A stretch of 7,678 nt of DNA from Desulfatitalea sp. (GTDB taxonomy: Bacteria; Desulfobacterota; Desulfobacteria; Desulfobacterales; Desulfosarcinaceae), in the NCBI GenBank assembly GCA_013041835.1, contig JABDRH010000535.1, positions 1-7,678 on the forward strand, given 5' to 3'. Shown in pieces: positions 6,675-7,678 of the stretch. The notes below the pieces were generated by a model that was not told the DNA's origin, ran no database searches, and was given only the letters and a program-made list of their open reading frames with translations. The position numbers and the translations under genes were made by a program. The stretch's first letter is position 1. Every line of letters starts with the position of its first letter.

Positions 6675-7678
6675 ATGGGCGATAATGGATTAACGGAAGT
6701 CCTTCAGTTCCGTCCGGATTTCAGGGTTGAAACAATCGGTACGGATGTAGTGTTTCTCATCGGAGAAAACGATCGCTTTGTGCTTTCCGGCAGGCATAGT
6801 GCAACCGTTGCGGGACTGATCGACGGTCAACGTTCCGTACGGGAGATTATGAATACGACCCCGGATCCCTTGCAGCAATCTGAAATCCTGTACACCATCA
6901 GACGACTCAAGACCGGGGGCTACATCGTACCCACCGCGCGGGACATTTCTGTTGCTGGTGCCGCATTCTGGCAGGGCATCGGGTTTGACATCCAAAATGT
7001 GGAAAAACGACTATCGTCCGTGTCCGTCTCCGTTCATTCCCTTGGGGGGATATCATCCGCCGCTTTGATTGAATCTCTCAAACGGGCGGGGCTGAATGTT
7101 TCCGATCCCGGAGATATGGTGATGGTGTTGACCGACGATTATCTTCGTCCGGAATGCGCCAGAATCAATGCGGCTGCTCTGGAAAACCACCGCCCCTGGT
7201 GTATGGTAAAGCCCGTGGGGATGACCTTGTACATCGGGCCGGTGTTCACACCGACAGCAGGACCGTGCTGGGAATGTCTTGCGCATCGGCTACGCAGCAA
7301 TCGGCCCGTGGAACGGTTTGTCGGCGTTTACCGAAAAAACGAAGCCGGATTCGGCCTTCCGCCGATATCAACGCCATCGGGATATGCTGCCGCATGCGAA
7401 CTGGCTTCAAACGCCGCTGCGCTTATACTGGCCGGTCGGCCGGAGAACCATCCCCTTCATGCTTCACTTTTTTCACTGAATCCCACAACCTTTGAATCAA
7501 CGCGGCATACGGTCGTCAGAAGACCCCAATGCCCGGCTTGCGGCGATCCCCATCTGATGACGGCTCAAGGCGAACGCCCCATAACGCTTGAACCGGTTGA
7601 CAAATGCGCCGGTAGCGAAGGCGGGTATCGCATTCAAACACCGTGGCAGACCTTTGAGACCTACGCGCACCATATCAG
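6675..7678 (+). CDS. TOMM cyclodehydratase (precursor-binding/E1-like part of a probable YcaO fusion), 3' truncated
   Basis: This open frame runs off the right edge after 334 codons without a stop. Residues about 10-88 form a small winged-helix-like region (FRPDFRVETIGTDVVFLIG, then RFVLSGR and YTIRRLKTGGYIV) typical of the PqqD-like element that binds the leader peptide. Residues about 110-290 match the E1-like 'bacteriocin biosynthesis cyclodehydratase' domain, with two CxxC pairs, Cys198/Cys201 (PCWEC) and Cys286/Cys289 (CPACG), expected to hold a structural zinc. Near the cut, TPWQTFETYAHHI resembles the junction leading into the ATP-using YcaO domain, so the full protein is probably a fusion that converts Cys/Ser/Thr of the precursor to azolines. 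The ATG at 6675 is chosen because an in-frame TGA (6669-6671) lies one codon upstream. The ribosome site is weak (GTGAAG, 6668-6673). It follows precursor 2 by 37 bases. Confidence 0.87.
   Translation, partial: MGDNGLTEVLQFRPDFRVETIGTDVVFLIGENDRFVLSGRHSATVAGLIDGQRSVREIMNTTPDPLQQSEILYTIRRLKTGGYIVPTARDISVAGAAFWQGIGFDIQNVEKRLSSVSVSVHSLGGISSAALIESLKRAGLNVSDPGDMVMVLTDDYLRPECARINAAALENHRPWCMVKPVGMTLYIGPVFTPTAGPCWECLAHRLRSNRPVERFVGVYRKNEAGFGLPPISTPSGYAAACELASNAAALILAGRPENHPLHASLFSLNPTTFESTRHTVVRRPQCPACGDPHLMTAQGERPITLEPVDKCAGSEGGYRIQTPWQTFETYAHHI

Noticed and set aside
7154..7495. Plus-strand open frames (7154-7495, 7279-7479) with their own ATG
   Set aside because: They are out of frame with the cyclodehydratase, whose zinc-type cysteines and uninterrupted frame cover the same bases.

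Overview
The window looks like a Gram-negative, probably deltaproteobacterial/Desulfobacterota-type chromosome. That is an inference from mixed composition and from gene families otherwise described in Burkholderia, Acidovorax, Delftia and Sorangium; I cannot name the organism. It holds the left and central part of a biosynthetic locus for a TOMM, a thiazole/oxazole-modified ribosomal peptide. The locus is placed next to a housekeeping gene that is transcribed away from it.

Layout. Positions 1-446 (minus strand) carry the 5' part of an endonuclease III gene (nth), GC-rich and cut by the left edge. Positions 447-780 are a non-coding divergent control region with candidate promoters on both strands and a small inverted repeat. 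From 781 to the right edge every gene is on the plus strand: an FHA/winged-helix protein (781-1728); a 1347-residue Ser/Thr kinase / cyclase-homology / AAA-type ATPase / helical-repeat fusion (1725-5768, overlapping its neighbour by ATGA); a 93-base gap containing a 14-bp hairpin; two paralogous nitrile-hydratase-leader-like precursor genes (5862-6212 and 6251-6637); and the N-terminal 334 codons of a TOMM cyclodehydratase (6675 to the right edge). The last gene has an N-terminal peptide-binding fold and four zinc-type cysteines, and it is cut where a YcaO domain would be expected to begin.

How the genes fit together. The kinase fusion matches in length and architecture the family called 'TOMM system kinase/cyclase fusion protein', known to sit beside BMA_0021/BMA_0022-type TOMM precursors and a cyclodehydratase/docking fusion. 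This window shows the same trio and adds a translationally coupled FHA protein with a putative DNA-binding tail. The simplest model is that the kinase phosphorylates a partner read by the FHA domain, and this phospho-switch controls transcription of the precursor and maturase genes. The most notable details are a cyclase-homology domain that has lost residues needed for catalysis, and two precursors of which only the second ends in a heterocyclisable Thr-Cys-Cys. Export, dehydrogenase, YcaO and self-protection functions are not visible here and would lie beyond the right edge.
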